This document shows positions 11,607 to 19,953 of a DNA stretch of 46,951 nt, piece after piece. The number at the start of each line of letters is the position of its first letter. The first letter of the stretch is position 1. A program made the translations under genes and the position numbers. The stretch is from contig CAJQLP010000042.1 in assembly GCA_905479205.1 (NCBI GenBank), positions 1 through 46,951 of the forward strand, read 5' to 3'. Source of the stretch: an uncultured Luminiphilus sp. (lineage in GTDB: Bacteria; Pseudomonadota; Gammaproteobacteria; Pseudomonadales; Halieaceae). The notes beneath the pieces are model-generated. The model was not told where the DNA came from, searched no databases, and saw only the letters and a program-made list of their open reading frames with translations.

Positions 11607-13679
11607 CTAATAACTGCTACTCACCCGGTAGCGGCGTTCGACAAACGGTTGGCGTTTCTCGGCGTCAAACAGTGCTTCGTGCAGGGTTTCGTTGACAAAA
11701 TCATTTACTTGGCTCTGAAAGTGCGGGTGGCTCGGGTCATCGAAGTGGTTTCCATACTGATGAACGCCGAGCACCTCTTGTTGGCCCTGTGCATCCCAGC
11801 GCACGAAATAGTAAAGGCCATCTCCCGCCGTTATGTGCTGGTGATCACCGTGGTCTTCGCCACTATAGGCAGCGCGCAGAGTATCTGGTCCGCCAGCAAT
11901 AGGCAGGTGAGTATCGTCTCTGCCGTGTTTATTAACGTCGCCCCAGGTGGGTGTCAGCGTGCCACGCATTGCAACAACCTCATCGATACAATTATCGAGT
12001 GCTTGTTGAGGATCGGGGCGCGTAGTGCCGTAGCTTTCTGAAATCCACTCAGCTTTTAGGATACAGACCCCCAATGCTGCACCACGGTTAGCGGTGTCAG
12101 TGGCTCGGTTCCATTCTTTGAGAATTGTTTGCGCTTCTTGCTGCTGTTCGTTCTGATCCCTTAAAGCAGTCACTTCTCGCAAAAACGCCATGCCGCGGTA
12201 ATCCTCTGAGTATGCGTTGTCGTGTTTAATAGCGAGTAAGGTTTCTTTAGATATTTTCTCGTTGTTTGCAAACAGCTCAAGCCCTCGTACTGCGCGATTA
12301 GTCATCCGCGTTTGCCAGCCGGCGGTCGCTTGATGGCCATTGGGCGTTGGATTACTCCCACTGTCGGAAATTGCGAATGGCGTTTGATTGGTGCTAAGAA
12401 TGAAGCCCGACGGTGGGTTTTGTACTTGTGGTAGCAAATCAAAAGCTAAGTAATTTTCCCAGATTAGCTCACTCCGGTCGCCTGGAAGGTATTGCTGCCA
12501 ATCCCAGCCAGGGAGTCGCTCGGGCATTTCTGAGTTGTGCACGAAGTAAATGTCTTGGTCTCTGCCTGCATAAACAAAGTTAAAGCTTTGAATGTGATTG
12601 AGAGCCACCGCCGCTCTCCATGTCTCGAAATTATGTGCTTTGTTCATCGCAAGCCATTGCTCGACTTGACGAAGTTCTCCCATGCCTGCGTAGCGAACAG
12701 CGTAGACACCGTGGTCTGTTTTCATTACTGGTCCGTGAACGGACCGATAGATCGTTTCCGTCACAGACCAAGGGATGAAGCCCCAAATTAAAACATCGAG
12801 CTCAATCTCTTGGCTTTCTAGGTCTTGCCATTGACCGTCGAGCGCATACTGATTGTCATCATCGGGGTTCATCTCCAGCACGTAAACATCGATTAAATCG
12901 GGTTTATTGACCGTTGCACCCCATGCCGTATTAGCCGTGAATCCAACGCCAATAGTGGGTGCTCCCGGGAACAGTCCTCCCATGACGTTTAAGCCCTCAT
13001 CTGATTCCAGATGCGCTTCATACCAAGCCACGGGACCTGTTAAGGGTTGATGAGAGTTGATGACCAGCATAGTGGAGCCATCACTACTTCGATTCGGGCC
13101 AACGGCTATTGCATTGGAGCCTTGGGGTTTGCCGTCGCGGATCACCGTACCTTGAGCTGTCGGTTGTGCGCGTGTCGGGCCGGTCAGTTCTTTTATCGTG
13201 GCTTCGAAGCCGTAAAACATAATGTGTCTAAGCATGTGGGCGGCGACAATGTCTTTACCGGTAATGGGCAGGACGTCGAGAGAGACTCGATTGGGGTGTT
13301 CTTGTGCATACGTATTGAGACCCGCAGCAAATGCCTCGACATACTCGCGTGTCGAGGGCGGTAGATCGCTGTCGTAGCCTCTGCCGATGTCTTCCCATAA
13401 TCCTAGCCACTGGACTAAGTAGTCGCTCCGCGCGGCGTCGGGCCCAAAATAGCGTCCCGCAGTGCCGCGATAGTACGGAATAGACGCCTCGATGACCCCC
13501 CAGGTATCCTCTGCTTGTGCAAAAGCTAAGCCAAAGGCCGCGTCAGCATCGCTTTCGCCTTTAATGTGAGGGACGCCCCATCGGTCGCGCTCGATACTTG
13601 CGCTCCAAGATGCTGCATCGGTGGATAGTGACGCTAGTAGCAAACAGCTTGTTAGCAAATATCTGAGAGATGTGGGCAT
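11607..13679 (-). CDS. Penicillin acylase family Ntn-hydrolase (amide/acyl-homoserine-lactone acylase-like), exported
   Basis: The 690-residue precursor has a signal peptide (hydrophobic residues 6-20, cleavage probably after DAA). It should be exported and then cleave itself into alpha and beta chains. The cut is predicted between Gly187 and Ser188 in PQGSNAIAVGP; Ser188 becomes the N-terminal nucleophile. Downstream NSHQPLTGP and WGATVNKPD are typical beta-chain motifs, the latter with the oxyanion Asn. Family members hydrolyse penicillins, acyl-homoserine lactones, aculeacin and other N-acyl amides; the substrate cannot be set from sequence. It is divergent from fadL across 210 bases and convergent with fadH, so released fatty acids could feed FadL. 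No LuxI/LuxR genes are present. Confidence 0.9.
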   Translation of the reverse strand: MPTSLRYLLTSCLLLASLSTDAASWSASIERDRWGVPHIKGESDADAAFGLAFAQAEDTWGVIEASIPYYRGTAGRYFGPDAARSDYLVQWLGLWEDIGRGYDSDLPPSTREYVEAFAAGLNTYAQEHPNRVSLDVLPITGKDIVAAHMLRHIMFYGFEATIKELTGPTRAQPTAQGTVIRDGKPQGSNAIAVGPNRSSDGSTMLVINSHQPLTGPVAWYEAHLESDEGLNVMGGLFPGAPTIGVGFTANTAWGATVNKPDLIDVYVLEMNPDDDNQYALDGQWQDLESQEIELDVLIWGFIPWSVTETIYRSVHGPVMKTDHGVYAVRYAGMGELRQVEQWLAMNKAHNFETWRAAVALNHIQSFNFVYAGRDQDIYFVHNSEMPERLPGWDWQQYLPGDRSELIWENYLAFDLLPQVQNPPSGFILSTNQTPFAISDSGSNPTPNGHQATAGWQTRMTNRAVRGLELFANNEKISKETLLAIKHDNAYSEDYRGMAFLREVTALRDQNEQQQEAQTILKEWNRATDTANRGAALGVCILKAEWISESYGTTRPDPQQALDNCIDEVVAMRGTLTPTWGDVNKHGRDDTHLPIAGGPDTLRAAYSGEDHGDHQHITAGDGLYYFVRWDAQGQQEVLGVHQYGNHFDDPSHPHFQSQVNDFVNETLHEALFDAEKRQPFVERRYRVSSSY

Positions 13680-13889
13680 AGGGATTCTCGTACTTTTTTG
13701 ATGACGGTGGCAGATAGCGCGACGTAGAGTGACGCAAAGAGAGTACCATTATGTGATGAAAACTTTTAACACACCGATGACTTCTCGGTTATTTTCGGTT
13801 ATAACGTCATAGCGTATAAGCATAACAAAGGCTGCGAGCGTCCGTACAAGCAACGCGAAGCAGACCATTCAACGATCGGGGGTTCTTTT
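13680..13889. promoter_or_regulatory. Divergent promoter region acylase / fadL with a 10-base-phased direct repeat
   Basis: The 210-base spacer between divergent genes contains CGGTTAT twice, at 13786-13792 and 13796-13802, so the copies are ten bases apart and on the same helix face. A possible -10 box TATAAG lies about a dozen bases after the second copy, toward fadL, without a good -35 box. This would suit an activator or repressor site, but that is only a suggestion. Confidence 0.35.
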
Positions 13890-15266
13890 ATGAAATATTC
13901 TCAACTACAGCGTGGTTTGATGGCGGTCGCGATTAGCGCCGCGATGTCCTCACCAGTATATGCCACAAACGGCTATTTCACTCACGGTATAGGCACGCAC
14001 AGTAAGGCCATGGCCGGTGCGGGTGATGCGATGCCGACTATGGCTATCGATGTGGCAAATAACCCTGCGTCGGGGATTTTAGTCGATGATGAACTAAACC
14101 TTGGTTTAGCAATTTTCTCTCCGCGCCGCGAATATAGCGTGACGCAAAGTCAGCTCAATGGGCAGTTTGGCGCGTTTTCTCTGGATGCAGGTACCATTGA
14201 AAGTGACAATGACTACTTCCCGATTCCCTATGTGGCAAAAAATTGGCATCTGAGCGACACAAGAGCACTAACAGTAGCATTCTACGGTCGCGGCGGCATG
14301 AATACGGAATATCGAAACGGCAGCGCGACGTTTGATCCCGACGGACCGGGCCCGGCTCCGATCATGACGCTGCCTGGTACCTTTGGTGCTGGAGTTACTG
14401 GCGTAAACTTGAACCAAGCATTTCTTGAGGTGACCTACAGCTTCAAACTGAACGAGAACCTTGCGTTAGGTATAGCGCCGATATTCGGTTACCAGATGTT
14501 TAAGGCGGACGGCTTAACAACGTTTGCGCCCTATACGAAGAGCTTTGCTGAGTCAGGCGGCACTGCATTTCCCGCAGGCCTGAGTAATAACGGTGATGAC
14601 GATAGCTTCGGTGTCGGAGCAAAAGTAGGCGCAATTTGGAATGCGAGCCCATCGCTGGCATTTCAAGCTGCATACCAAACTAAAATCAGCATGGACGAGT
14701 TTGGAGATTACAGCGATCTATTCGCAAAAGCCGGTAACTTTGATGTTCCCGCAACCGCGAAAATTGGCATGAGTTTCGAAGCTGCACCCGGAATGCGTTT
14801 TCATCTTGATATCGAAAAAACCTATTACAGTGACGTTGATTCAGTAGCCAACCCTCTCACTAACGTTGGCATGTGCCCTACGGCCGGTCAGGGTGGTATG
14901 GATTTAGAGAGTTGCGCGGGTGGTGCGAATGGCTTTGGTTTTGGCTGGGATGATGTCACTGTTTACCAGGTGGGGGCAGAATGGAAGCCGGATCAAAACG
15001 GTAGCTTAACTTGGCGTGCGGGCTACAACTACGGCGAGCAGCCCATCAGCGCAGAGAATGTGCTGGTGAATATTGTCGCGCCTGCAGTGGTTGAGCAACA
15101 CTTTACCTTTGGATTCAGTGTCGAGCGTGACAATGGTCACGAGCTGTCATTTGCAGTTATGTATGCTCCAGAAAAGTCCGTGTCTGGGCCCAATTTGTTT
15201 GACCCTACACAACAAATTGAGTTGTCAATGGACCAGTTTGAGCTGGAGTTTGCGTACAGCTTCTGA
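13890..15266 (+). CDS. fadL: Long-chain fatty acid outer-membrane transporter, FadL/OmpP1/TodX family
   Basis: The 458-residue outer-membrane beta-barrel has a signal peptide ending at about residue 25 (SSPVYA, then TNGYF). The mature start NGYFTHGIG followed by KAMAGAGDAMP and NNPAS is the FadL hatch domain with its NPA segment. The chain ends in FELEFAYSF, an aromatic C-terminus expected of barrel proteins inserted by BamA. FadL imports long-chain fatty acids and other hydrophobic molecules such as alkanes or aromatics by lateral diffusion. It starts 210 bases from the divergent acylase gene and 82 bases before an AGMO-like monooxygenase gene on the same strand. Substrate is not fixed by the sequence. 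Confidence 0.93.
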   Translation: MKYSQLQRGLMAVAISAAMSSPVYATNGYFTHGIGTHSKAMAGAGDAMPTMAIDVANNPASGILVDDELNLGLAIFSPRREYSVTQSQLNGQFGAFSLDAGTIESDNDYFPIPYVAKNWHLSDTRALTVAFYGRGGMNTEYRNGSATFDPDGPGPAPIMTLPGTFGAGVTGVNLNQAFLEVTYSFKLNENLALGIAPIFGYQMFKADGLTTFAPYTKSFAESGGTAFPAGLSNNGDDDSFGVGAKVGAIWNASPSLAFQAAYQTKISMDEFGDYSDLFAKAGNFDVPATAKIGMSFEAAPGMRFHLDIEKTYYSDVDSVANPLTNVGMCPTAGQGGMDLESCAGGANGFGFGWDDVTVYQVGAEWKPDQNGSLTWRAGYNYGEQPISAENVLVNIVAPAVVEQHFTFGFSVERDNGHELSFAVMYAPEKSVSGPNLFDPTQQIELSMDQFELEFAYSF

Positions 15267-15276
15267 GTGTTTTTCC

Positions 15277-15301
15277 CCGCGTCAGCAAAGTGCTGGCGTG
15301 G
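15277..15301. other. 11-bp hairpin after fadL, without a T-run
   Basis: An inverted repeat of 11 pairs (two of them G-T) with a three-base AAG loop sits ten bases after the fadL stop. It is followed by CCCTCTCTAAG rather than a T tract, so it is not a standard terminator. It could stabilise the fadL mRNA 3' end or reduce read-through into the next gene. The motif CCTCTCTAA occurs twice just after it. Confidence 0.4.
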
Positions 15302-15348
15302 GCCCTCTCTAAGTGGGACCTCTCTAAATTGCATGCTATTGTCCCCCG

Positions 15349-16605
15349 ATGGATATAATTGCTTACGCAATCCCTTTTTTCCTTGTCGCGATCGTTCTTG
15401 AAATTATTTGGGGGCGCACCCGCGGCCTTGACACCTATCGACTCAATGACACTTTTTCGAGCTTGATGCTGGGCATAATGAGCCAGGCTCGAAAATTTGT
15501 TCTTTTGGGTATTGGCGGATGGGTATATCAACAAGTCACTGATCTGACCGTGGTGGCACTTTGGCCCGCGAATGCCTGGGTGACCTGGCTCGTGGCCTTC
15601 GTACTCTACGATTTTTGTTATTACTGGTTGCATCGCCTAGGGCATGAGCGACAGATCCTTTGGGCGGCACACGTGGTTCATCATCAGAGCGAAGATTACA
15701 ACTTGGCGACGGCCCTGCGTCAAACAAGCACAGGTTTTCTGTTGGGTTGGTTGTTTTATATTCCAATGTATATCGTCGGTATTCCTGCGCAAGTTATCGT
15801 CACTGTCGGGGCGATCAACCTTATTTATCAGTTTTGGGTGCATACCCAGCATGTGCCTGAGCTCGGCTGGTTTGAATGGTTTTTTGTATCGCCCTCGAAT
15901 CATCGCGTTCATCACGCACAAAATGATCGTTACTTAGATCACAACTATGGTGGTGTGTTCATTGTATGGGATCGCCTGTTTGGAACGTATCAGCGCGAAC
16001 TCCCCGATGTACCGTGCATCTACGGTATTCGGGGTGCGATTCGCACTTGGAATCCTTTAGTGGCGCTGACGCACATATACACCGACATGGTGAGTGACAT
16101 TCGCGGGGCGCCCCATTGGAGAGATCGACTGCGCGTTCCGATTTCGCGTACCGGGTGGAAGCCAGAGGCGGCTGCGCATGACGCGTTTAGGCAAAAGAAT
16201 GATCTTATGGCGTTTGAGCCTTACGATCCGGTCGTATCCCAAATCGTAAAAATTTATGCGGGCGTGCAACTGCTGTTTGCCACAGGGCTACTCGCCTATG
16301 GCCAGCTTCATACAATGAGCGTTGCTTCTTATTGGCTGTGGTGGGGCTTACTCATGTGGACGGGTGTTGCGACCGCTGCATGGCTAGATGCGAGACCTTG
16401 GCGATACTGCTTTTGTATCGATGCCCCCCGTCAGCTAGTAGTCTTAACGTCTATCTCTCTTATTATTCCAGACGGCCCGTGGCAGATAGCAGGGCTGCTG
16501 TTGGCGATAGTCGGCGCAGTGCTGTTGTCTAGAGATTGGTTTGACAAGAAACGCACTGGGCAGACGTTAGCTTCTATTGCCTCGCAAGCTGTTAGCAAAC
16601 AGTAG
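15349..16605 (+). CDS. Alkylglycerol monooxygenase-like membrane protein (sterol desaturase / fatty acid hydroxylase superfamily)
   Basis: The 418-residue integral membrane protein carries the histidine clusters of the di-iron fatty acid hydroxylase superfamily: HRLGHE (about residue 90), HVVHH (about 108) and NHRVHH (about 184). The surrounding text (WAAHVVHHQSEDYNLATALRQ, NLIYQFWVHT, then NYGGVFIVWDRLFGTY) follows alkylglycerol monooxygenase (AGMO/TMEM195). AGMO cleaves ether lipids to a glycerol and a fatty aldehyde using tetrahydropterin. Several hydrophobic segments follow to residue 400. The gene follows fadL on the same strand; there is no strong ribosome site before ATG 15349. Superfamily is certain; the ether-lipid role is inferred from motif similarity, and a sterol or carotenoid hydroxylase is the alternative. 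Confidence 0.85.
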   Translation: MDIIAYAIPFFLVAIVLEIIWGRTRGLDTYRLNDTFSSLMLGIMSQARKFVLLGIGGWVYQQVTDLTVVALWPANAWVTWLVAFVLYDFCYYWLHRLGHERQILWAAHVVHHQSEDYNLATALRQTSTGFLLGWLFYIPMYIVGIPAQVIVTVGAINLIYQFWVHTQHVPELGWFEWFFVSPSNHRVHHAQNDRYLDHNYGGVFIVWDRLFGTYQRELPDVPCIYGIRGAIRTWNPLVALTHIYTDMVSDIRGAPHWRDRLRVPISRTGWKPEAAAHDAFRQKNDLMAFEPYDPVVSQIVKIYAGVQLLFATGLLAYGQLHTMSVASYWLWWGLLMWTGVATAAWLDARPWRYCFCIDAPRQLVVLTSISLIIPDGPWQIAGLLLAIVGAVLLSRDWFDKKRTGQTLASIASQAVSKQ

Positions 16606-16658
16606 TCTGAGCAATTGAATACGATCTGTAATTAGACACGGTCAACTTTTTTGGTGGC

Positions 16659-16685
16659 AAAAAAAACGCCGCAATACGCGGCGTT
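16659..16685 (-). terminator. Rho-independent terminator of the cytochrome c gene
   Basis: The stem AACGCCGC/GCGGCGTT with a five-base loop spans 16665-16685. On the minus strand it is followed by an uninterrupted run of T (the A run at 16659-16666 on the plus strand). It lies just past the stop of the minus-strand cytochrome c gene. Confidence 0.88.
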
Positions 16686-16702
16686 CTCGGTATACCTGTG
16701 TT

Positions 16703-17140
16703 TCACATTGAAGCGATGTAAGCCGCAAGATTGCTGATGTTGTCATCGCTCATAGGCTTCGCAACAGGCCACATCATCGCCGACTGCGCACCTCTTTGCT
16801 CGCCTCCGCGATACGCGGTTAGCTTGGCCATAATGTCAGCCGCTGCCTGTCCTTGTAACTGCGGACCAATACCGCCTTCACCGTTACCACCGTGACAGGC
16901 GACGCACTGACCGTAATAGGCTTCACCCAATGCTTCGGGTGATGCCGCTGCCAGGGCTTCTTGCTTTGACTGCTCCAAAGAGGCTATACCCCCGTCATTG
17001 GCTTCTTTCCAAGATGTATAGCATTCACCAACGCATATGTTGCGGTTGCCAGTCCACGTTGGATTGTTAGTGGTTGTACTTGCCCAAATAATGCCGGAAA
17101 CGACGAGCATAAAAATAGCGGCAACGAGATTGGTATTCAT
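16703..17140 (-). CDS. Membrane-anchored or exported monoheme cytochrome c (c5/c4-like)
   Basis: The 145-residue protein has an N-terminal hydrophobic segment (residues 4-20) that is a signal peptide or anchor. The cytochrome c domain has the heme-binding motif CVACH at residues 79-83, followed by GGNGEGGIGPQLQGQ. A Met near 123 or 130 would be the second axial ligand, and the chain ends in NISNLAAYIASM. Ahead of the heme domain, residues 31-45 contain a second cysteine pair, Cys36 and Cys40 (CVGEC), which is not a heme motif. The protein should act as a small periplasmic electron carrier. It has its own terminator downstream and is convergent with the AGMO-like gene. Confidence 0.92.
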   Translation of the reverse strand: MNTNLVAAIFMLVVSGIIWASTTTNNPTWTGNRNICVGECYTSWKEANDGGIASLEQSKQEALAAASPEALGEAYYGQCVACHGGNGEGGIGPQLQGQAAADIMAKLTAYRGGEQRGAQSAMMWPVAKPMSDDNISNLAAYIASM

Positions 17141-17252
17141 AATGATCGAGAGCTCCGTGAGTCGGTGATTTTAAGGTAGAGAATGCTAGATGGCGAATCT
17201 TAAGGTGGCGAATGATAAGGCTTTCTGGCGCGAAGTAGAAGTGCCTATTTAG

Positions 17253-17801
17253 TCATTGCCGTAATGTGAGCGTGTCGCCCTTCTGTACCAGTTCGAGGTG
17301 CTTAAGAAATGACATGCCCAGTAAGACCTCTTCAGTCGCGAGGCCCGGAGAAATTGTCGCCGGCACCTCGTGTTGCTCAATGTTACCAAGGGTCACGCTG
17401 TTTAGTTCAGTGAGGAAACCCTGCGCGGTACCGTTCGCAGTTCGCAGCGTGATTGGCCTGCCACGGGTAGCGCCTGCCGCACGCGCTATGGCTGGGCTTA
17501 TTGCGACGCCGGTCGCGCCGGTATCCAATAAAAAGGTAACGGCTACGCCATTGATCGTGCCATCTGCTACGTAGTGTCCTGAGCGATTGCGTTTGAGTAC
17601 TACTTCTCGCTGGCCTTGGCCATTAATGGCAGTCGCGACTTGTTGGTTGGGGTTAACCTGCCTATCAAGCCATCCACTAAAGAAACTGGTCAACATAACC
17701 ATGATAATTAGCCATGCAATCCCCGCCATGACCGTGCCCATTTTGCGGGTTGCTGGCGGTTCTTCTGGTGGCCCCGCGTGGGGATGTTGGTGGTGAGTCA
17801 T
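17253..17801 (-). CDS. Retropepsin-like aspartic protease, TIGR02281 type, membrane-anchored
   Basis: The 182-residue protein has a His/Pro-rich cytoplasmic N-terminus, one membrane helix (about residues 24-43) and a periplasmic clan AA aspartic protease domain. The active-site triad DTGATG is at residues 93-98 in FLLDTGATGVAIS, and a conserved GMSFL follows near the end. Retropepsins work as dimers, each giving one Asp; the length fits. Substrates of this bacterial family are unknown. It stands alone between a cytochrome c gene and a divergent thioesterase gene 227 bases away. Confidence 0.9.
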   Translation of the reverse strand: MTHHQHPHAGPPEEPPATRKMGTVMAGIAWLIIMVMLTSFFSGWLDRQVNPNQQVATAINGQGQREVVLKRNRSGHYVADGTINGVAVTFLLDTGATGVAISPAIARAAGATRGRPITLRTANGTAQGFLTELNSVTLGNIEQHEVPATISPGLATEEVLLGMSFLKHLELVQKGDTLTLRQ

Positions 17802-18028
17802 TGGTTCAATACTCGGACTCGCGGCATCGCTGAGTGTCGATTGGACTTATGCTGAGATGGATCATAGTGACTGCGTGCACCCCGTAAGTTGAGTCGGCCA
17901 TGTGATATAACGACCTGTCGTTAGTAACGCTAGAACATTCCTTCGGTTACCATAAGGCTTCTCCGTGGTGAACGCCAACACTGAGATGCCTTGCTACAAC
18001 GATTCCCCATGAATTAACAGGAACTGCT

Positions 18029-18454
18029 ATGAATCTTCCCTTTGTGGGCACCGCGAGAATTCGCTTTGCCGATACTGACGCTAATGGACACATGTATTTC
18101 GCCAATTATCTTGTTGTCGCAGACGAGGTAATGTCTGATTACTGGGCAGAGTTGGGCTGGGATTTTAATAAACTCCATGAACAGCCCGCACTGACATTTT
18201 CAGTGAACGCTAACATCGACTTCATCAGTGAGTGTTTAGCCGGTGATACGGTCGAGGTCGCCGTTGGCTTTTCAAGGGTGGGATCAAGCAGTCTTACGGC
18301 GGCCTATGAGATGCGTAATCTAAGAACGGGCGAAGCGGCTGCTCGAGGGACATTTACCAGCGTTTTCGTCGCTAAGAGTACGCGTAAAAGCATGCCTATC
18401 CCTGCTGATTTTAGAGCAGCAATTTTAAAGCGTCAGCCCGAGTTGACCGATTGA
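18029..18454 (+). CDS. Acyl-CoA thioesterase, 4HBT hotdog family
   Basis: The 141-residue single-hotdog protein is of the 4-hydroxybenzoyl-CoA thioesterase type. The N-terminal segment RIRFADTDANGHMYFANYL carries the conserved aspartates (Asp15 and Asp17) that act in thioester hydrolysis in this family, followed by the long hotdog helix. It would hydrolyse acyl-CoA esters in the cytoplasm as a tetramer. An AGGAA ribosome site precedes ATG. The downstream gene starts about 75 bases later on the same strand. Chain-length preference cannot be read from the sequence. Confidence 0.9.
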   Translation: MNLPFVGTARIRFADTDANGHMYFANYLVVADEVMSDYWAELGWDFNKLHEQPALTFSVNANIDFISECLAGDTVEVAVGFSRVGSSSLTAAYEMRNLRTGEAAARGTFTSVFVAKSTRKSMPIPADFRAAILKRQPELTD

Positions 18455-18531
18455 TCGGCTCGTCCAATCCGCTTTGCTAGCTGTCGCGTATGCTAGACAT
18501 CCTCTAAACGCTGTAAGACGCTGTGAAGCCC

Positions 18532-19122
18532 ATGACTGACGAAGAGATAACCCCCGACGGTAATCCACAAGGCAAAGGCTTGGTGCCTGTGCTAGACGCA
18601 CTCAACGCGCTTCGTCCGTTCCAGCCTGAAGCTAAAACAGGTGAGCAGATTCTCAGGGAATTTTGCCTGTCTACTCTGGTTCTGTCGGCGCGCTTTGATT
18701 TTCGAGCTGTCCCCGGGAAAACCTATTATTTGTATCGAATTTCAGAAAGTTGGAACTTGTCTCTTATAGCGCCCGAAGAATGGGGCGCGCGATTACCGGG
18801 ACCTTACGTGGCTCAGTGTGAGTTGGCTAAAGATATGACGTGGGCACTCGTCCTGGCTCCTGATGTTGCCGATGACACGAGGCTTTTAGACGCGCTAGAG
18901 ACACACCTAGAGGGTTTCATTGGTCGAATCTCAGAGGTCGGTAGGCTCGAGGACGCATTGCCCGTTTATGAGTCAGGTTTGCCCTACCAGCAACGCATGA
19001 TGGCCACTGCGCTGTCATCCTCGTTACAAACATCGCTTTTATTATCAGGTCTCAAGGGTGCTTCTGGAACACAGCTGCTTCAGCAGGGCAATGCGCGGCA
19101 GCTATTTTTAGCCCCGAGCTGA
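18532..19122 (+). CDS. Conserved protein of unknown function, probably DUF2452 family
   Basis: The product of about 196 residues has no signal peptide or membrane helix. An N-terminal NPQGKGLVPVLDALNALRP block is followed by a FDFRAVPGKTYYLYR and EEWG segment and then DMTWALVLAP. This pattern recalls DUF2452 proteins of gammaproteobacteria, but I cannot confirm that without a search. The ATG at 18532 was chosen over the in-frame GTG at 18523; neither has a strong ribosome site. It sits between a thioesterase gene and a TauE/SafE permease gene on the same strand. No function is proposed. Confidence 0.75.
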   Translation: MTDEEITPDGNPQGKGLVPVLDALNALRPFQPEAKTGEQILREFCLSTLVLSARFDFRAVPGKTYYLYRISESWNLSLIAPEEWGARLPGPYVAQCELAKDMTWALVLAPDVADDTRLLDALETHLEGFIGRISEVGRLEDALPVYESGLPYQQRMMATALSSSLQTSLLLSGLKGASGTQLLQQGNARQLFLAPS

Positions 19123-19158
19123 TGCAATATCCGATGTCGATGATCGAGTGAGCGATTT

Positions 19159-19953
19159 GTGGAATCGCTCAGTCCGCAAGCCTTAGTCCTAATTGGTCTC
19201 TGCTTCATATGGAGTGGTTTCGTTCGATCGGGTCTAGGCTTTGGCGGTTCGGTGCTGTCGCTGCCGTTGTTGTTAATCATTCACAATGACCCAGTAGTAT
19301 TTTTGCCTATCATCTCCGTGCACCTGTTGTTTTTCTCAGCACTGATAGCGGTTCAGGCTAAATGGCGGCGTTGGCGGTCAAGCACGTCTGAAGAGCTTCC
19401 GCCGACGACCGTCAATTGGGCGTTTCTCAAGTACTCGATACCCATCATGTTGCTGCCAAAATTACTGGGTGTTGCAGGCCTTATTGTATTGCCTGGTGAC
19501 GTCGTTTCGCTGGTTATTTTGCTTATTATTTCTGGCTACTCAATCAGTTACTTGTTGCGCCGACCTATAAAGAGTCCAGGCGGCGTTTGGGACGCTATTT
19601 TACTGGCCATCGGAGGCTACGTCAGTGGCATATCACTGATTGCAGCGCCTTTAGTAGTGCCGGTAGCTGCTTCGCGAATGCCAACCTATCAATTGCGCGA
19701 TACGCTCTTGGTGCTGTGGTTTGTGCTGGTGGCTATTAAGCTTATTGCCTTTGTCGCGTCGGGCATTGACCTCCAGCTCATCCATCATGTCTGGTTATTG
19801 CCTTGTGCATGGGTAGGGCACTTGCTTGGCGAGCGTTTTCACCGCTATAGCTTGCAAGCAGGTACAGCAACGTTTATGAGTTACGTCGGTGCCGCGCTAT
19901 TAGCGGTCAGTGTGATCGGTATTGCAGAGCAGGTCATGAAATGGCAGGGCTAG
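19159..19953 (+). CDS. TauE/SafE family membrane permease (sulfite/organosulfonate exporter type)
   Basis: The 264-residue integral membrane protein with about seven to eight hydrophobic segments belongs to the TauE/SafE (DUF81) family. The first helix reads FVRSGLGFGGSVLSLPLLL, a typical repeat signature with glycines, and the repeat recurs in the second half. Family members export sulfite, sulfoacetate or related anions. The start is a GTG at 19159 without a strong ribosome site. Its last 13 bases overlap the start of the methyltransferase gene, so the two are probably co-translated. The sulfurtransferase gene nearby also deals with sulfur, which may be coincidence. Confidence 0.88.
   Translation: MESLSPQALVLIGLCFIWSGFVRSGLGFGGSVLSLPLLLIIHNDPVVFLPIISVHLLFFSALIAVQAKWRRWRSSTSEELPPTTVNWAFLKYSIPIMLLPKLLGVAGLIVLPGDVVSLVILLIISGYSISYLLRRPIKSPGGVWDAILLAIGGYVSGISLIAAPLVVPVAASRMPTYQLRDTLLVLWFVLVAIKLIAFVASGIDLQLIHHVWLLPCAWVGHLLGERFHRYSLQAGTATFMSYVGAALLAVSVIGIAEQVMKWQG

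Noticed and set aside
11595-11607. Small hairpin GTTGC/GCAAC between fadH and the acylase gene
   Set aside because: Only five pairs and no T run; likely chance.
15277-15301. Strong terminator of fadL
   Set aside because: The hairpin is good but no T tract follows on either strand, so it is listed only as a hairpin.
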